Origin: DAOMNN01 sp964404505
GTDB taxonomy: Bacteria > Pseudomonadota > Gammaproteobacteria > Burkholderiales > Rhodocyclaceae
DNA length: 6,649 bases
Direction of reading: 5' to 3'
NCBI GenBank assembly: GCA_964404505.1
Contig: CAYOKH010000085.1
Location: 1-6,649, forward strand
Below the pieces are notes generated by a model, which made no database searches, had not been told where the DNA came from, and saw only the letters and a program-made list of their open reading frames with translations. Positions 5,763 to 6,649 of this stretch are shown here, piece after piece. The position numbers were made by a program, and so were the translations under genes. Positions within the stretch are counted from its first letter, which is position 1. Every line of letters begins with the position of its first letter.

Positions 5763-6542
5763 GTGAACTCCGTAGTCTGCATCGCCCAGGTTCCCGACAC
5801 AGAAGCCCGAATCAACATTGGCGCCGACGGAAAGTCGATCGACGAGGCCAACGTCAAGTTCGTCGTATCGCCGTACGACGAGTTCGCGCTCGAAGAAGCG
5901 GTCATGCTGAAGGAGTCGAAAGGGGGCGACGTCACAGTCATCTGCTTCGGGCCCGATCGCGTGCTGTCCGCACTCAGGGAGTGCGTGGCGCGCGGCGCGA
6001 CGAAAGCGATCCACGTCAACGGCGATTCCGGCGCGGCCGATTCGCTCGGCATCGCAAAGGTGCTCGCCGCGGCAATCCGGACCGTTCCGCACGACGTCGT
6101 CTTCTTCGGAATGAGGGGCGTCGGCATCGACAACTCGCTCGTCGGGCCGATGGTCGCGGAGCTTCTCGGCTACCCGCAGGTGAACGTCGTGACGGCGCTC
6201 GAGGTCAGCGACGGCAGCCTGAAAGCACACCGGGAAATCGAGGACGCTGAAGAAGTGATCGAAGCCCCGCTGCCGGCCGTGGTCACGGCGCAGAAGGGAC
6301 TCAACGAGCCGCGCTACGCATCGTTCAAGGGCATCATGGCCGCGAAGAAGGCGCCGATCGACGCGAAGACGGTCGCGGAGCTCGGTCTCGACGAGGCTGA
6401 CGTATTCGGTGCACGCGTAACGACCGTGTCGCTGGAACTGCCGCCCGCGAAGGCGCCGGGCCGGAAGATTGAGGGTGTCGACGCCGCGACGGCGGCTGCC
6501 GAGATCGTCAAGTACATCAGGGATGAGGTTAAGGCATTCTGA
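5763..6542 (+). CDS. etfB: Electron transfer flavoprotein beta subunit
   Basis: The 259-residue protein is the small subunit of the soluble ETF heterodimer, which takes electrons from acyl-CoA and related dehydrogenases and passes them to ETF-quinone oxidoreductase. Family marks are N-terminal VVCIAQVPDT (4-13), SPYDEFALEEAV (about 36-47), GMRGVGIDNSLVGPMVAE (116-133) at the nucleotide site, and REIEDAEEVIEAPLPAVVT (157-175), close to the ETF-beta signature, followed by KGLNEPRYAS (178-187). Length is normal for the family. It starts with GTG, supported by GGAGG six bases upstream. The VPDT-type opening and the RGVGIDN segment, in place of the common KQAIDDD-like one, place it outside the mitochondrial/gammaproteobacterial branch; whether it binds AMP or a second FAD cannot be settled here. 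It is followed 24 bases later by etfA. Confidence 0.93.
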   Translation: MNSVVCIAQVPDTEARINIGADGKSIDEANVKFVVSPYDEFALEEAVMLKESKGGDVTVICFGPDRVLSALRECVARGATKAIHVNGDSGAADSLGIAKVLAAAIRTVPHDVVFFGMRGVGIDNSLVGPMVAELLGYPQVNVVTALEVSDGSLKAHREIEDAEEVIEAPLPAVVTAQKGLNEPRYASFKGIMAAKKAPIDAKTVAELGLDEADVFGARVTTVSLELPPAKAPGRKIEGVDAATAAAEIVKYIRDEVKAF

Positions 6543-6566
6543 CGCGCGGATGCCGGAGTAAGAGCC

Positions 6567-6649
6567 ATGGCGGACGTACTCGTAGTTTGCGAATGGAAGA
6601 ACGGAACGCTGAAGAAGGCCTCGCGTGAGGCACTCTCGATCGGAAAGAC
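6567..6649 (+). CDS. etfA: Electron transfer flavoprotein alpha subunit, N-terminal part
   Basis: The frame runs off the right edge after 27 codons. It begins MADVLVVCEWKNGTLKKASR and continues EALSIGKD, matching the opening strand-loop-helix of ETF alpha subunits, where a short beta strand is followed by an acidic residue and then G-x-L-x-K. GGAG (6555-6558) lies eight bases before the ATG. The 24-base gap after etfB and the standard etfB-etfA order support the call. The FAD-binding C-terminal domain lies outside the window, so completeness cannot be judged. Confidence 0.85.
   Translation, partial: MADVLVVCEWKNGTLKKASREALSIGK

Noticed and set aside
5643..6230. Minus-strand open frame (195 codons) opposite etfB
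   Set aside because: It is antisense to a confidently identified etfB, has shadow-like composition, and shows no motif.

Overview
The window comes from a GC-rich bacterium with a two-membrane envelope, probably a proteobacterium. Two lipoprotein-type signal sequences, a soluble-lytic-transglycosylase-like enzyme, and a glutaredoxin fused to a MauE/DoxX-type membrane domain support this. The electron-transfer flavoprotein is not of the KR-VVDY type usual in Gammaproteobacteria; it opens with a VPDT motif. The exact lineage therefore stays open.

Left edge (1-487): the trailing end of an integron gene-cassette array. The last 22 codons of a cassette gene are followed, three bases after the stop, by a well-formed attC recombination site (74-172). 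A new lipoprotein gene starts three bases after that site. No second attC follows it, so the array seems to end here, with a truncated last cassette. No integrase gene lies in the window; the orientation would put it to the left.

Middle (524-1983): a four-helix PF04020 (phage holin / YvlD-like) membrane protein on the + strand meets a convergent glutaredoxin-MauE fusion only six bases away. Upstream of the fusion, on the same minus strand, is a small acidic 72-residue protein of unknown function. A divergent regulatory gap of about 300 bases follows; it holds a candidate promoter and a three-copy GCTCAT element.

Right half (2282-5538): a long lytic transglycosylase of the Slt family, predicted to be a lipoprotein, overlaps by four bases (ATGA) with a gene for a single-pass membrane protein with a four-cysteine extracytoplasmic domain. 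The pair is probably translated together and may act together at the cell wall. Right edge (5763-6649): etfB, then the start of etfA, with a good sigma70-like promoter ahead of etfB. Together these make the heterodimeric flavoprotein that passes electrons from acyl-CoA or similar dehydrogenases towards the quinone pool.

The most distinctive features are the integron array boundary, the slt plus unknown membrane-protein pair, and the slt leader region (repeats, short upstream reading frame, ambiguous start). No tRNA, rRNA, CRISPR array or insertion sequence was seen.
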